From assembly GCF_000340215.1 (NCBI RefSeq), contig NW_006921540.1:46482-110481 (forward strand): a stretch of DNA of 64,000 nucleotides, in the 5' to 3' direction. Below, piece by piece: positions 46,401 through 58,139 of this stretch. This DNA is from Pseudocercospora fijiensis CIRAD86 (taxonomy: Eukaryota > Ascomycota > Dothideomycetes > Mycosphaerellales > Mycosphaerellaceae). Positions within the stretch are counted from its first letter, which is position 1. Each line of letters opens with the position of its first letter. The notes below the pieces were generated by a model. It had not been told where the DNA came from. It did no database searches and worked only from the letters and a program-made list of their open reading frames with translations. The position numbers and the translations under genes are program-made.

Positions 46401-47034
46401 CTTTATCGTATTTTAACGCTGCTTATAGATTAGGCGCTTATATTCACTCTACTATACTAAACTGTAATTATACTGTACCTAGCTATAGGCTTGCTAGCGG
46501 TACGGCTAGTATATTCGGTAAATGCGTCGATATTGTCCGCGGTACGGTAGCCTTTTAGTATTAGCCGTAATCTTATTAACTTCTAGCTTCCTAGCGTTAT
46601 TATCGTTCCGGCGGTAGTTGCCTATACGCTTTCTATTTCGTCTTCGTCCGCTAGGCTATCCTATATATCGAATTCCGGTAATTTAAGATATCTATCCTAT
46701 TTAATACTATCTACACTTCCCTTGTCTTCCTATAGCGCTAGTACTATTAGCGTTAATATCGTTGCTAGAACAGCTTCTATTGTGCCTTCTTTATTTACGT
46801 CTTGCTATATGCCTTCTAGTATCGATCTATCGTCGGCTTATTCGGCGCTCTAGTTACTACCTTAGATCGTATATAAGTTAAGTCGGGCTCGCTTCGCGGT
46901 ATTGTTTGTAGCAGAATCGTACTCGGCAAATTCTTTTAGTACGACGCGTTTCTCGCACTTGTTTCTATATTACTTATAGCCGTAGGAGCTTTTAAGTAGC
47001 CGGTTATATAACCCGCATTCGATATAGGAAGACA
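43470..47034 (-). pseudogene. Plavaka-type (CACTA-like) DDE transposase
   Basis: Excises and inserts element 2 by acting on its ends. The leftward frame starts at a preserved ATG (47032-47034, MSSYIECGLYNRLLKSSYGY), where an N-terminal zinc finger with Cys/His is suggested. The diagnostic block at about 45960-45780 reads GATIVPLVLTDKTQITNYQG, VYPIYLTIGNLYVRVR and GTILLGLLPV, with RIP stops read as Gln. Next come a Cys-bearing block (RRCFLILAVMLVDYKEQV), a DIDCFIQRQ…LYQLLKGVL block near 45400 and GHFNIPKFYSIIY at 44712-44740, each with Plavaka counterparts. The C-terminal third (44500-43500) is also in frame. Interruptions are TAG at Gln/Trp. About 1,190 codons, in the expected size range. Confidence 0.9.
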
Positions 47035-48044
47035 TTACTATATATATAGTTAGCTTTCGATAATAGGCGCTAGTGCTGTAGCTACTATAGGGTTGCCGTA
47101 TATCGACGTATACGAAGTTACTAAGGCTCTACTACTACGAAGTTAGGTATAAGTCGGGGTCCGACTCGATATCGATTCGTAGCCCGCGGATTCGGTAAAA
47201 TCTCGGATTTATCCCGTTCGATTATACTAACTTAATGTTACTCTACTAGCGCCTCTTACGATAATATTTAAATACTAATTTGTATACCGACTCGCCGTCC
47301 GACTCGGCTACTAGTTAGGACTAATCGGAAAATTAATACTAAATATAAACGACCGTACTATACTTCGACTAGACTTCTACGTTACTTCTAACGCCCTAAG
47401 GCCTATATATTATACCGTAAAATGCGTTATACATGTTCAATTCTGTATACGTATAGGAGTAGCATTGCTCCGGTTTAATACTACCCCGTAGTATTATTAA
47501 TTACGTTAAATTCGCCCGGTACTACTAAGGCTTGCTCTAGTTATATTATAGCTAGGTTGTATTCCTAAGCAAAGTGAACGAATAGCGCTCGAGTAACTAC
47601 TAGTAAGTATTGCTTAGCCGACTTAGTAACGACGTCGTTTAAGGCGGCATCTAATAAGCGGTTTATATTAAATCTAAGGCCTCTAAGACTCGTAGCAGTT
47701 ACGACTACCCTATCGGTGCGCCTATTAGATAGAAGTATAAAGCCTTATCCTATCGACTCTATTTGATTTTTATATACACGCTATTATATATACGCTATTA
47801 TATATACGCTATTATATAGACCTATACGCCGACTTATTAATATTAACCTATATCTTAACCTCTAGCGTAGCTAAGTATCGGGTCTCGCGTCGCTCTAGGG
47901 ATAGTGCGCTAGTTATCCGCTCCCTAGCTAACAGTACTATTCTATTAGCTAGAGCCCGCGGCTCTAACCCGCTTTAGGGTTCTAGGTATTAAGGTCGGCT
48001 AGGTGTGTTTCCGGTCGGGGTCGAATTACCCTTATACTAGACTA
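47035..48044. other. Upstream region of the transposase with a 14-bp tandem repeat
   Basis: No assigned gene. A leftward frame is open for about 300 bp above the transposase start and could be 5' coding. At 47774-47818 ACGCTATTATATAT is repeated three times. The rest is RIP-degraded up to the assembly gap. Confidence 0.4.
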
Positions 48045-48199
48045 NNNNNNNNNNNNNNNNNNNNNNNNNNNNNNNNNNNNNNNNNNNNNNNNNNNNNNNN
48101 NNNNNNNNNNNNNNNNNNNNNNNNNNNNNNNNNNNNNNNNNNNNNNNNNNNNNNNNNNNNNNNNNNNNNNNNNNNNNNNNNNNNNNNNNNNNNNNNNNN
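48045..48199. other. Assembly gap (155 N)
   Basis: Run of N within element 2. The non-round length suggests an estimated size. Confidence 0.98.
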
Positions 48200-48229
48200 C
48201 TAGAGTTAATCGGGTAAGACTGTTAAGAG

Positions 48230-48780
48230 CAGGCCGGGGAGGTTAATAATACTCGCGTCTACTATTTTCTAGTCGGTAGCAATTACACTACTACTAGTGC
48301 CTCTTTCTATTTTATAGGCTAGTTCGCTAATAAGGATTTGCTACTCGATCGCTCGTACCTAGAAGACTAGTTTATATACCTCCTATACGATCTAGTTCTA
48401 GCTAATACTAAGCTCGCCGACTATATTATGTTTCCGGACGGTAGTATATTAGACTAGGACGCTAGTAAGGATCGTGCTATTGCTTTAGTCCGCGGCGCAG
48501 ATAAGTAGTATATCGATAGTATCTAGAGAAGTACGTTTTACTATAACTCGAATGTTTAGCTACCGCTAACTCTAAGTAGTACGATAAACGTTTGCTACGG
48601 TCGGCTTAAGGTAGTATTATATGCTATCGTAGGATAGCGTGCGAGTACTGCTAGTCTAGTATAGACATATATATTATTTATATATAGGGTTGCTAAGTTC
48701 GGGGTCGATTAATAATTTAGGGGCGGATTAATACTACGACTCGGCATCTTAGAGTTAGCCTACACTTTTCGGTAATACTA
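48230..48780 (+). pseudogene. Unrecognised small rightward pseudogene
   Basis: The frame reads VNNTRVYYFLVGSNYTTTSA, ASFYFIG, FANKDLLLDRSYLED, LVLANTKLADYIMFPDGSIL and INVCYGRLKVVLYAIVG, with only TAG stops. Its 5' end is probably lost in the gap. No family is recognised. Confidence 0.4.
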
Positions 48781-49090
48781 TCAATATATTAAACTCATAT
48801 CCTACTGTATTACGATGCTATTTTCTAATATTACCGTCTTCGTATTAGACGCTCGGTTAGCGCTAGACTAACCTATATCCTATATACTAGCGGCAACTAC
48901 GCCTTCGCGGATTGTCGAATTACCTAGAAGTAACTTGAAACATTCCGGTATATATAGCGACTAATTTGATTACAGATACGTATATCTATACATTTCATCG
49001 CGATAGGCCTTAATATAGATTAATATAGTGCCGAAGAGTTTAGCTACTACTAGTTAAAATTATTGTCCTAGCTACTATCCTAGCATTCTA
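48781..49090. other. Degraded spacer
   Basis: No supported gene or repeat. Only RIP-degraded sequence between the small pseudogene and a tandem array. Confidence 0.4.
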
Positions 49091-49455
49091 CTGCTACTAC
49101 TACTACTACCGACTCGCTATAGATAGCCTACTTAGCCTCGATTCGTATAAGTTCCGCACTGCTTAACTTTCCGACATCTAGTTTCCTTATCCGATCTAGC
49201 CTCCCGGCTACTAGATCTATATCCTATTGCTACTATTACTACTACCGACTTACTACGGATGCCCTACTCGGCCTAGAGTCGTACGAGTTCCGCACTGCTT
49301 TACTTCCCGCTATCTAGTTTCCTTGTCTTATCTAGCCTCCCGGCTACTAGATCTATATCCTATTGCTACTATTACTACTACCGACTCGCGGCGGATAGCC
49401 TAATTAGTCTCGACTCGTACGAGTTCCGCACTGCTTTAGGTCCCGCTATATAGTT
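49091..49455. repeat. Tandem array, 136-bp period, ~2.7 copies
   Basis: Units start at 49091, 49227 and 49363 with (C/T)TGCTACTA(C/T)TACTACTACCGAC and share GAGTTCCGCACTGCTT and CCTCCCGGCTACTAGATC. Units two and three are the most alike. Confidence 0.85.
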
Positions 49456-49550
49456 TCTTGTCTTTTATAGTATCTCGTTATAATTCTCGGTAGAAGTACT
49501 ATAGGATTTTCGTCGCCGTCGTAGTTATACCGTAGTTAACGAAGGTCGAG

Positions 49551-49758
49551 GCTAATAACGCCGCAGGCTCGGATCTAGTACCGGTATATTAAAAGGGCAT
49601 ACAAGGCTGCAATTATTATTAAGTAGCTAACCTCTTCGTTATAGGTAGAGCTATTTGCCTTCGCCTATAACGAAGGGATTAGCTGCTTAATAATAATTGC
49701 AGCCTTATACGCCCTTTTAATATACCGGTGCTAGATCCGAGCCTGCGGCGTTGTTAGG
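49551..49758. repeat. Long hairpin, arms ~90 bp
   Basis: Left arm (CTAATAACGCCGCAGGCTCG … TTCGTTATAGG) and right arm (CCTATAACGAA … CGAGCCTGCGGCGTTGTTAG) are near-perfect inverted copies around a loop of about 17 bp. It is much better preserved than nearby coding fossils. Possible foldback MITE. Confidence 0.88.
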
Positions 49759-49797
49759 TTTATATCGAGTCCGGGCGCTAGATTGCTAAGGTGTATA

Positions 49798-50112
49798 TCT
49801 AGTATAGGTAAACACGGCCTTAGTCGTATAGCTAAAGATATAGCAGTAGTAGTATATAAATTGCTAAAGTTCATTCTCCTAATATTGAATTCTTCTTCTT
49901 CTTCTTCTTTATCCTCTAGACGAGACTACTCTTGTCCGGCGTTAAAGACTAAAGAATTACTACTATAACTCTTAGCTAGGACGCTAAACAAATAGGTACG
50001 GCTACGCTCGCAAAGAAGGTCTGCGTAGTATACTAGTAGGCAGATAGACATAGCCTTTATCGTACGGCTAAAGAGGTAGTAGAGGTAGTATATAAATTGC
50101 TAAAGTTTATCC
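49798..50112 (+). repeat. Direct repeat pair, ~80 bp
   Basis: 49798-49875 and 50034-50112 share GTATATAAATTGCTAAAGTT and the preceding TAGT/TACGGCTAAAGA sequence. They flank about 160 bp of degraded DNA. Confidence 0.6.
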
Positions 50113-50299
50113 GCCTTAAACTTGATTTCGTCCTTAATAACTACGTAGTACGCGGGTCGTGCTATGCCTTAAAGTCCTAAATGTACCTATAGCCCGACCC
50201 TATATAGATCTTATCGGCGATACTATAGTCGACGACTATACCTGCGAGTAGGTTCTAACAGTTATTATATACATCCTACCTACGAGTCGGGTAGAAACG

Positions 50300-51109
50300 A
50301 GTATAGTAACGCTTACTAACGATAATTACGGTCATCTTCGGATACTTCTCTTTGCTACCGTAGAGCTTTATAAAGGCCTTTTTAGGACTACCTAGGTTAC
50401 TATATAGTATACTACCTCGATTGCTCTTACGGTTAGTAACTAGGACCGACTACTTATTAAATTTTCTAGGTCTAGTAAACTTAACGCTCTATAAGTTCTA
50501 GCAGTCCTTCTATAGTGTACTAGGTTTCGAATTCGAATTATAGCCTACGCGAGGAGTATCTAGGATACGGCCGGGCACTATAATTATGCTAGTACCTACC
50601 GAGAAGCTAAATAGCTTTACGGGAGTTAACTAATAATTACCGGTAGGATCGGCAAGACGGAAGAGCCGCGGACTATTCCTAAGCCTAGCACTAGGAGTTC
50701 CGGTAATAGATATAGCATCGAGGTTTAGAAATATAGCTACGAATTTAAGCATCTTAGAAGTCTAGTCGCCTCTAAGTAGGCGTCGATAAGGCTTATTAGT
50801 ACGGATTGTATATAGCTCGGTAGGTAGATATTAGAGATTAGCGCATATACTAACGTTAAGTACCGGACGATCTAGGTGTCTAAGGGTAATTCCGTAGTAT
50901 TAACGGGAGTAATTATTTATAGTAATCTATCGCGTTGTAGCATTCGGGATACTATAATCGGTAAGGCGGAATCTAACCTAGTTAGTATTACTAAAACGCT
51001 AAACCTAGATCTTATCGGTAGCCTTCGCGAAGCCGATAATAGGCCTAACCTTAACTCTAAACGGCTTTTGCTCCGACGTATACAACCTAGCGTAATACCG
51101 TTAGGTTAG
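50300..51109 (+). pseudogene. Unrecognised rightward pseudogene
   Basis: The last 77 codons (50876-51109) are fully open: MSKGNSVVLTGVIIYSNLSR, then GKAESNLVSITKTLNLDLIG and a terminal RRIQPSVIPLG with a stop at the start of the long hairpin. Upstream the same frame continues with RIP-type stops (VLTVSNQDRLLIKFSRSSK, KYSYEFKHLRSLVASK). An alternative + frame is equally open between 50330 and 50880, so the start is uncertain. The hairpin may have been inserted at, or may form, its 3' end. No family is recognised. Confidence 0.4.
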
Positions 51110-51285
51110 ATAATAAGGGACCGTTTATTCGGCTAGAGAGCTATAAGGAAGCTTAGGGGCTCGAAAGAGGAAGCTCTCGGGTACTTTTTCGAACCTCTAA
51201 GCATCCTTATAGCCCTCTAGCCGGACAAACGGTCCCTTATTGTCTAACCTAACGGCATTACGCTAGGTTGTATACGTCGGAGCAA
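51068..51285. repeat. Long hairpin, arms ~100 bp
   Basis: Begins TTGCTCCGACGTATACAACC and ends with its inverse (GGTTGTATACGTCGGAGCAA). Arms stay paired through TTAGGTTAGATAATAAGGGA to a loop of about 17 bp (AGGAAGCTCTCGGGTAC). Different sequence from the hairpin at 49551-49758, same architecture. Confidence 0.9.
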
Positions 51286-51370
51286 TGTATAGCGAGAATA
51301 ATAAAGGTATAGTTATAGGATACTCCGAGAGTAAGTAAGGCGACTCGGTTATCCTCCCGCGATGCTCTTA

Positions 51371-51750
51371 CCGCCTTTGCCCTAGCTATAATCTAGCTCT
51401 GTAGTATAATAGCGGCGCCGCGTAGTAGATAGGGTTTAGCTTCTTGTTCTACTAGAGGCCCGCGATAGCCGTAGCCGTAGTTCGTATCTCGAGCTTAACT
51501 TTACCTACGCCTTTGCCCTAGCCGTAACCTTGCTCCGTAGTATAATAGCGGCGCCGCGTAGTAGATAGGGTTTAGCTTCTTGTTCTACTTAAGGCCCGCG
51601 ATAGCCGTAGCCGTAGCGTCCTCCTCGCGATACTCCTTATCGCCGGCGTAGTTCTTATCTCGAGCTTAATCTTATCTACGCCTTTACCCTAACTATAGTC
51701 TAGCTCCGTACGTATAATAGTAGCGCTATATAGTAAATAGTGTCGTAGCG
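51371..51750. repeat. Tandem array, 136-bp base period, ~2.5 copies
   Basis: Units start at 51371, 51507 and 51678 with (A/C)CGCCTTTGCCCTAGC. They share AGCGGCGCCGCGTAGTAGAT and CCCGCGATAGCCGTAGCCGT. The second unit carries about 35 extra bases (CGTCCTCCTCGCGATACTCC…). Confidence 0.82.
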
Positions 51751-51894
51751 CCGAGTGTAGTTCTAGCTAGCGCGCTAGTTACTAATCGCTCTAGCTACGG
51801 TTGCGGGGTTATTTAACCGATCGCCTATACTATATAACCTAGTCGACTATATTCGATTTCCTAGCCTAGGGTCTATACTATATATATTCTACTT

Positions 51895-52320
51895 AATACT
51901 AGAACGATAGGGAACTTCGATAATATAGATAAGGTAAAGGATAGTTAAGAATCGTAGTACGCGGTTAAGTCGTTAGTACTTAATTAAGTCGATAAACGCA
52001 GTAGCTAGTTAGCCTTTCCTAACGTAGAGGACCCGGTTAGATAGATTAAACGAAGCATTCGAATCTCGGGTAGGGCAGCGCTATATATCCGTAAGAATAG
52101 ACCGCCGCTATTTATACGATAGAAGACGAATAAAGAACTGCAAGACGAGGTAGAGCGGTTAGTACTAGAGTTAGAGCAATTACGTAAAAAGGTTGCGTTT
52201 CTATTACGAAAACAATAGGCATATAATAATATTATACTCGATACGCAAAGAAGGTAGTAACGGAATATAGGGAAACATACTATACGGATATATAGTAAGA
52301 GGGGATAGGAAGGGTAGGGC
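51895..52320 (+). pseudogene. Small basic coiled-coil protein, rightward pseudogene
   Basis: The frame reads NFDNIDKVKDS, then KRSIRISGRAALYIRKNRPP and a heptad segment NKELQDEVERLVLELEQLRK running on to KVAFLLRK, ending near GKHTIRIYS. Only a few RIP stops interrupt about 140 codons. Leucines and isosteric residues at 7-residue spacing give a good coiled coil next to a basic region, an arrangement like bZIP-type DNA-binding proteins, though no canonical bZIP basic motif is visible. It could be a regulatory or dimerising partner of the transposase (inference). It lies between the tandem array and the SNF2-like gene. Confidence 0.55.
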
Positions 52321-52510
52321 GGTAAGTTAGGTAGCTTCCTAATACGTCGGTTTGCCGATTAGTAACCTAAGCTAGACTAAGTCGGATAGCTAGTCGGTTA
52401 TCGAGTCGCATCGCTAATTTAAAGGGTAGAGCGGTAGTCTAGGTCGCTTCCTAATATATAGGCTTACCGACTCGTACCCTAAGTCGGTTATCGAGTCGCA
52501 TCGCTAATTT
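52312..52510 (+). repeat. Direct repeat pair, ~100 bp
   Basis: 52312-52420 and 52424-52510 both open with GGGTAG(G/A)GCGGTA and close with GTCGGTTATCGAGTCGCATC plus GCTAATTT. They lie between the coiled-coil gene and the end of the SNF2-like gene. Confidence 0.8.
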
Positions 52511-52589
52511 GTACCTATAGTAGTAGTTATTAATATTAGGCGCGGATAAACACAACGTTAGGCTTACTTTGCTTGTATTAACATTTTAT

Positions 52590-55500
52590 AGCGTATCTAC
52601 TATATCGACGTCGACTCTGTATACTACTTCCCCCGCTCGTAATACTAGCGCCGACGTACGCTATAGCTATATCCTATTATGCTTTACCCTTTTTCCTCTT
52701 TTTTTCCTTCTCGAAGCCGAGCGATTATTATATATCCTAAGCTCGTACCTGTCTGCTTATAACCTATACTACCTATATAATTACAACCGATACTATTACA
52801 AATCGGTACGACTCCGTAAAATCTGCCCTCTAAACGCCGGCTACGCGAGATACTCTTCTACCTATTTAAATGTTAGCCTCCGGAGTCTAGTAGTTGTCGA
52901 TAATAATAACGGTGTCCGTAGGGGGGAGGTTTATACTAGTTGTAATCTAGCTTGTATATACTACTATAAGCTACTTCTCGTCGCTATATCTATTTACCTT
53001 ATTCCTCGTAGACACGAACTCTTTAATAAGGTCGGCCCTAGTAGTATCGGTCTAGCTACTCTAAGTATCGATAAGGATTCTATATACTATATTACTAGTG
53101 CTTAGGATGTTATCGTAATACTCGGAGTCTTTTTTCTATATAGCTAGCTACTAAAGATACTATAAAAATATTAGTCTTATATGCTTAGTAGATAGGGGGG
53201 GCAGATAGATACGTACTAAGTCTAAAACGAAGACATTCTACGGCTTAAAGCTAGCTAGTACAATCTTACTTCTATGCCCGTACTAGCGCTACTTGCTACG
53301 CTTAATTCGGATTATATACCGTAGCGATACTATAACCGGCTCGTTATACAGTGTTAGTATATAGTCTTAGAGGTAGGGATCCGATAAACCGTAGTCGCGT
53401 ATCCTAGGAAGCATGTTTTTAATATCCTATAGTATAAAAGTACTAAGTTCCTTAATTAAGTCCGTATCGCCCCCCCGTAGTATAAGAAGTAGCGATAGAA
53501 ACATAGTAAAGACCCGCATTATCTTAGATACGTATATAAATTTAGTATCTTCCGCTGCCTTCTATTCTTCGACCTACTCGCTTAGTACTAGATCTTCTAT
53601 AGATTTAAATTGCAAGCCGATATTAAAATAGGAATATAGTAGACAATCGACAGCTAGTACGCGCGGAGTATTAGGTATAGGTTGCTATATTAGCGTCTTC
53701 TTAAGGCGAACCATTTTTGTTAGCAACTAAGGGCAAAACTTATCTAGCGCCCGAGTATCTTTATCTGTAATACTTAGTTCTGTTCGACCTACTATCGCGT
53801 TAGAGTATTCGGATTGTAAGTACTTAGAAACCTAATTGCTAATATACCTAGCCGAGTCGGAGATATTACTATTGTCGCTAAACTAGAAGTTACGTTCTAT
53901 ATCGCGCGTCTCTTTAGTCGATAGCGATTAGTCGACGAAATCAAACCGTACTATAGAAGGCGACTAAACAGGGTAGAGGTACCCCTTTATATCGTAGGCA
54001 TTAATATATCTCTATACCGAGGCAGTTGCGATAATAGCTAAATTAGATAGTTTACTAAAGGGGGTACTACTTAGGCCGAGAACGAAAGGATAGCCTATAA
54101 GACTAGCGACGGCAGTCTACTCTTTAGCGCTATATATCTTAGTAATATAAAACTCGTCGACGATAACAGTCGTAGCTAGTATACGAAGTAGCGGCGGTTT
54201 CGAATTAGATTTCTCCGACCGTATCTAGGACTTCTATTTCTTAGCTCGTTCGTACGTTATAAAATCTAGTACGTTAGATATTATAGTCGAGGTAGTAAGG
54301 ACGATCTATTTATAGTACTATAAATAAGGGGGTACTTCTATATCCTCGTGTTTAAGCAATAAGCGTACCGGGACGCCTTTTTTAAACTACTACTTATCTA
54401 CAACCTTTATACCGAATACCTATTCTAGTTCTAGCTAAGTCGGGAGCGCTATATAATCGAGATAAAGAACGTCCTCGATATATACGACCTAGTTATAGTT
54501 CTACGGACTAGCTCTATTACGTCTCTTATCTTTCGTTAGCTTACTAGAGTCTTTTATAAGATATACGAATATAGCTCCGGGTAGTATAAAGTTATCGATC
54601 TTATATATCTAGTTTTCGGCTAGCTACTTCGGAATATAGATAACGTAAACGCTAGGGCGGATAACCGGCTTTATACCGCTAGCTAATACCTACGGATCGA
54701 ACGCAATTTTCTTATTTAGCCGAAGTCCTAGGTTAACCGACGAATTAGATAGCCGAAAGGGATAGGCGTTAGTAGTTAATAGCCCGTTATTACTCTATAC
54801 CCTCTACTATATCGAGGTTATAGCGACGTACCCTAACGTATATACCGTCTTGCCTATACCTACGTCTATACCGCCGATATAGAAGTCCGCGCTAGTAACG
54901 GAAGCTAGAAGCGTCTAGGTAATTATATAGAATTAGTAAGACTTTAACGGACGAGTCGATCTCTAATTAGGCGGAATAACGCCTATACGTAGCGAAGTCT
55001 AAGAGGGATCGAGCAGTCTAAAATCGTATATTAACTTAAAGTTCTTAGCGTCGAGATAGGAGTATACGTTACTAGACAACTGCTTCTCGACGTCGGTTTC
55101 TATATCTGAATCTATCGACTAGCTAGGTATCGCCGACGAGATCTAATCGATAAAATCTACTAATATCTAGATCGGTAGAGGGTCGGCTTAGACTTCTACT
55201 TACGTGCCCGGTAGTCGTATAGCGAGTTTAGGCTTATTCGGATCTAGTAGCGATACGATCTAACTTAGTAACGACTCGATCTATTTCTAGCGAATTCGAT
55301 CTCGCTTCGAGTCGATTATATCTCCGGCCTTCTTACTATTAGTATTGTCGGCTTTGCTCGGATTAATTTTTCTATTATCCTTAGTATTGTTACTAGCATT
55401 TATCTGCGCCGGAGGTTATACTAGGGATAGTGCTAGTCTATTTAAAGCGTGCTATATCTTAGGTAGAGTAGAAGCAATATAGGTCTTTACCGTATACTCT

Positions 55501-57000
55501 ATCGTATCGGGCTATACGGAACGGACAGCCGTTCGAACTGAATCGTCGAAGGCGACTAGAAGTAAAGCAGTATTCCTATTATAACCGTTGTCGCGGAGCA
55601 CCTCCTTAACTGCCTTGTCGATAGCCTACTAAATCGCTATTATATCCGCGGCGATATCGGCTATAGCTTTTCGCGCGGCTACCTACCGAGCTACCTCCTA
55701 CTCTTCCTATAACCTCCGGAATCTATCCGCGATAAGCTATTTATAGCGCTCGCGATCGGCGCGATCCTTACGAGCGAGTCGGTCGTCCTTAGCTTGCTTA
55801 ATAGCCGATTTCGTAGGCGACTACGGACCCTAACCGATATTGATTTCGGTAGGATTACCGGCTATAGAAGCACCGTACTAAGTTAGGTCGATAGTTCTAG
55901 AAGCCTTAAGTAGGAACGGTCGACGATATATAGAAGGTATCCTAGTATAGTCCGTTATATTTTTGCCGACGAGGAAATCGAGTCTAGTAGAAATCCTAGT
56001 ATCTAAGCTATTATATATCTCTATAGCTAGGGAGTAGAATATCGGATTAGTCTTATATTTAGAAAGACCTTTAGGGCCGCGAGCTAGATCGATTACTACG
56101 AAGAATTCGTACTTCTACTATTCGGGCGATAGTAATAACTCTCGTACGAGCTAAAGCCGTAACAAATCCTTTATACTAATATTATTAGAAGTCTTCGATT
56201 ATAGGATAGACTAATTTAGGCTAAACACGTCGTAGTCTACCGTTAAAGGTGACCGCTAGTCGATAATACTAAACTATAACGTAATCTTAGCCCGGTCCGG
56301 CTTAATAGGGCGTAGCGCGTCGGACATTACTAGATTAGTATCCTTGCTACCGTGCGAATCTCCTAGCGTTATTCTCTTAAATACCCGACCGGCTCTACTA
56401 GTCTTACTAGTAGAGGTAGAACTTACTCTACGCTTAGGTATAGAGGGCGTAGTTTGTCGGGATCTATTAGTCTCGCTCTCGGATACGTCTTCCTCTTTAG
56501 CATTATTACCGGCCGGCGGGGTAAACTTGTCCCTTATAACCTTCTATATAAGGCGGTATACTAAGTAGACTATAGACCTCTAAATTTCATTATTCGGACT
56601 ATTTGTATTGTCCTACGGAAGCATTCCCCTAACGTACTACTTCGGAGCCTGTTTAGGATCTTTAAAGTACTATTCGGGTATTAATAGCGCACGTCTAGGT
56701 TTAGTAGGATAGTTAAGGTTGCTAGTAATAGCGTATACTATAGCTTTCTCCTCCTTATAATGCCCCTTAACGGGCTAGCGACTCTACTTCCCCTTTAACT
56801 AGTTAAATAAAAAATGTTTCTCTAGATACGGAAGGAGCCTTTTTATTACTAACGTAAGAAGAGGCTTGTCGATGCTATATAGGTTTAGTATAACATGTTT
56901 AGGGACGTCTTTGCCGCTATTTAAGGCTTTAATTAGTAGCTTGTTGTCCTTTAGCTAGTCCTCGACATTCGTAGAGACTACTATCTTAGTAAAGGCAGTA
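52590..57000 (-). pseudogene. SNF2-family ATPase pseudogene (element 2), ~1,450 codons
   Basis: The leftward frame begins near 57000 (KIVVSTNVED, KALNSGKDVPKHVILNLYSI). The N-terminal ~700 residues include KEEDVSESETNRSRQTTPSI and SIPKRRVSSTSTSKTSRAGR (disordered, basic) and a coiled-coil stretch near 55750-55650. Walker A is at about 54870-54900: GGIDVGIGKTVYTLGY, intact. The DExH-like box at 54121-54180 reads TTVIVDEFYITK (His to Tyr by RIP), then LGLSSTPFSKL (motif III). The C-terminal helicase lobe (about 53300-52700) keeps TTRADLIKEFVSTRNKQIDI. An ATG at 56325-56327 is a possible internal start. The open plus-strand frame at 52569-53105 is its antisense. It would act as a nuclear DNA translocase, perhaps aiding transposition or silencing evasion (inference). 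Confidence 0.82.
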
Positions 57001-58139
57001 GGCGACGAGTTTGTAACTAGTATATAGCATTAGCATATAATAGGTTATACTAATTAGTAATACTTATATAATAGAGGTTAGGGACTATAGATCGACAACG
57101 ACGTATACTATCCGAGAGTAGTAGATAAACTAATAGAGTTAGTAAAATTCGCTATACGTTAGGGTCGGCGGAGGTAAGAATAGGAGCGGAGAGCTACTTA
57201 TACCCGCCGACCCTAACGCGAGCCGTTAGAGTTGCGTTATACAACGAGTGTCTATATACACTAGCTTAACGCTAGTCGAGCACGACGGCTAAGTTATATA
57301 GTACGGCCTATATACGAGTTAGAATAGGGCATTAGCGAAGGAAATAATATACTATACGTACGATAGGGAGGGTAAGGGGGTATATATATATAGAATAGGT
57401 GTATTAGTACGAGTTAATAGTAAATATTAAAGAAGGCAGTAATAAGGAAAGGTAACGACCTTAAATGCCTGCCTCGTAACCGGGTCGGTTAGCGAGTCGG
57501 GCCTAACTAACTAATAAATCGACGAAGTAAGGCATCTAGCGCTTAAGTATATAATAGTTTAGTTACGCAACTAGTAACTAAAGTAATAAGGCTATAGATA
57601 ATCGTTATAGTATAAACCCCTATATAATAGACGGTTCTAGATACAGGACTAACAAGTCGTAGTAAACATAGTACTACGTAATAAGTAATCGAAAGTTAGT
57701 AAAGTAAATATAAGCCTATCTATAGTAGAGTTGCGACTACGATCGCCGGCGCGAGACGCGAGTGCTTATAAGCTACGCAATGTAGCTAAATTAACCGATC
57801 TATATCCTTATAGTAACTAACAATTATTATACGATAGCGGGTAGACTAGACCCGCTATAGTACGAGGGTATAGGCTAGTAAGGCGGTTAGTCTTAGGACC
57901 CGAGAGCAGGGTATATAGATAGTTCGAGCTAACGATTAAGATAGCATGTTTTCTATAGATGCTACTAACTCTATCGGCGGCGAAAAGGCATATATTTAGC
58001 TATAACGAGTAGTAAACAAAGGTATAAAACGATCGAAATATTCTATAGATCGTGCACTAGAGTAGTAGTCTACGTAGGAGGCCGAATAAACGACCGTATA
58101 TAAATCCGCGGCAATACAATATACTAGGCGTAAGGTTAA
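57001..58139. other. Intergenic region between divergent genes
   Basis: No supported frame. It contains the inverted repeat at 57157-57219 and otherwise RIP-degraded DNA, and separates the leftward SNF2-like gene from the rightward right-hand gene, so it probably held both promoters. Confidence 0.45.
57157..57219. repeat. Inverted repeat upstream of the SNF2-like gene
   Basis: CGTTAGGGTCGGCGG (left) and CCGCCGACCCTAACG (right) are exact inverses of 15 bp around a ~33-bp loop. Weaker pairing extends outside. Confidence 0.75.

Noticed and set aside
52569..53105. 178-codon open frame on the plus strand
   Set aside because: It lies antisense to the C-terminal helicase lobe of the leftward SNF2-like pseudogene. 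Its Tyr/Ser/Leu-rich composition is what the complement of RIPed coding DNA gives.
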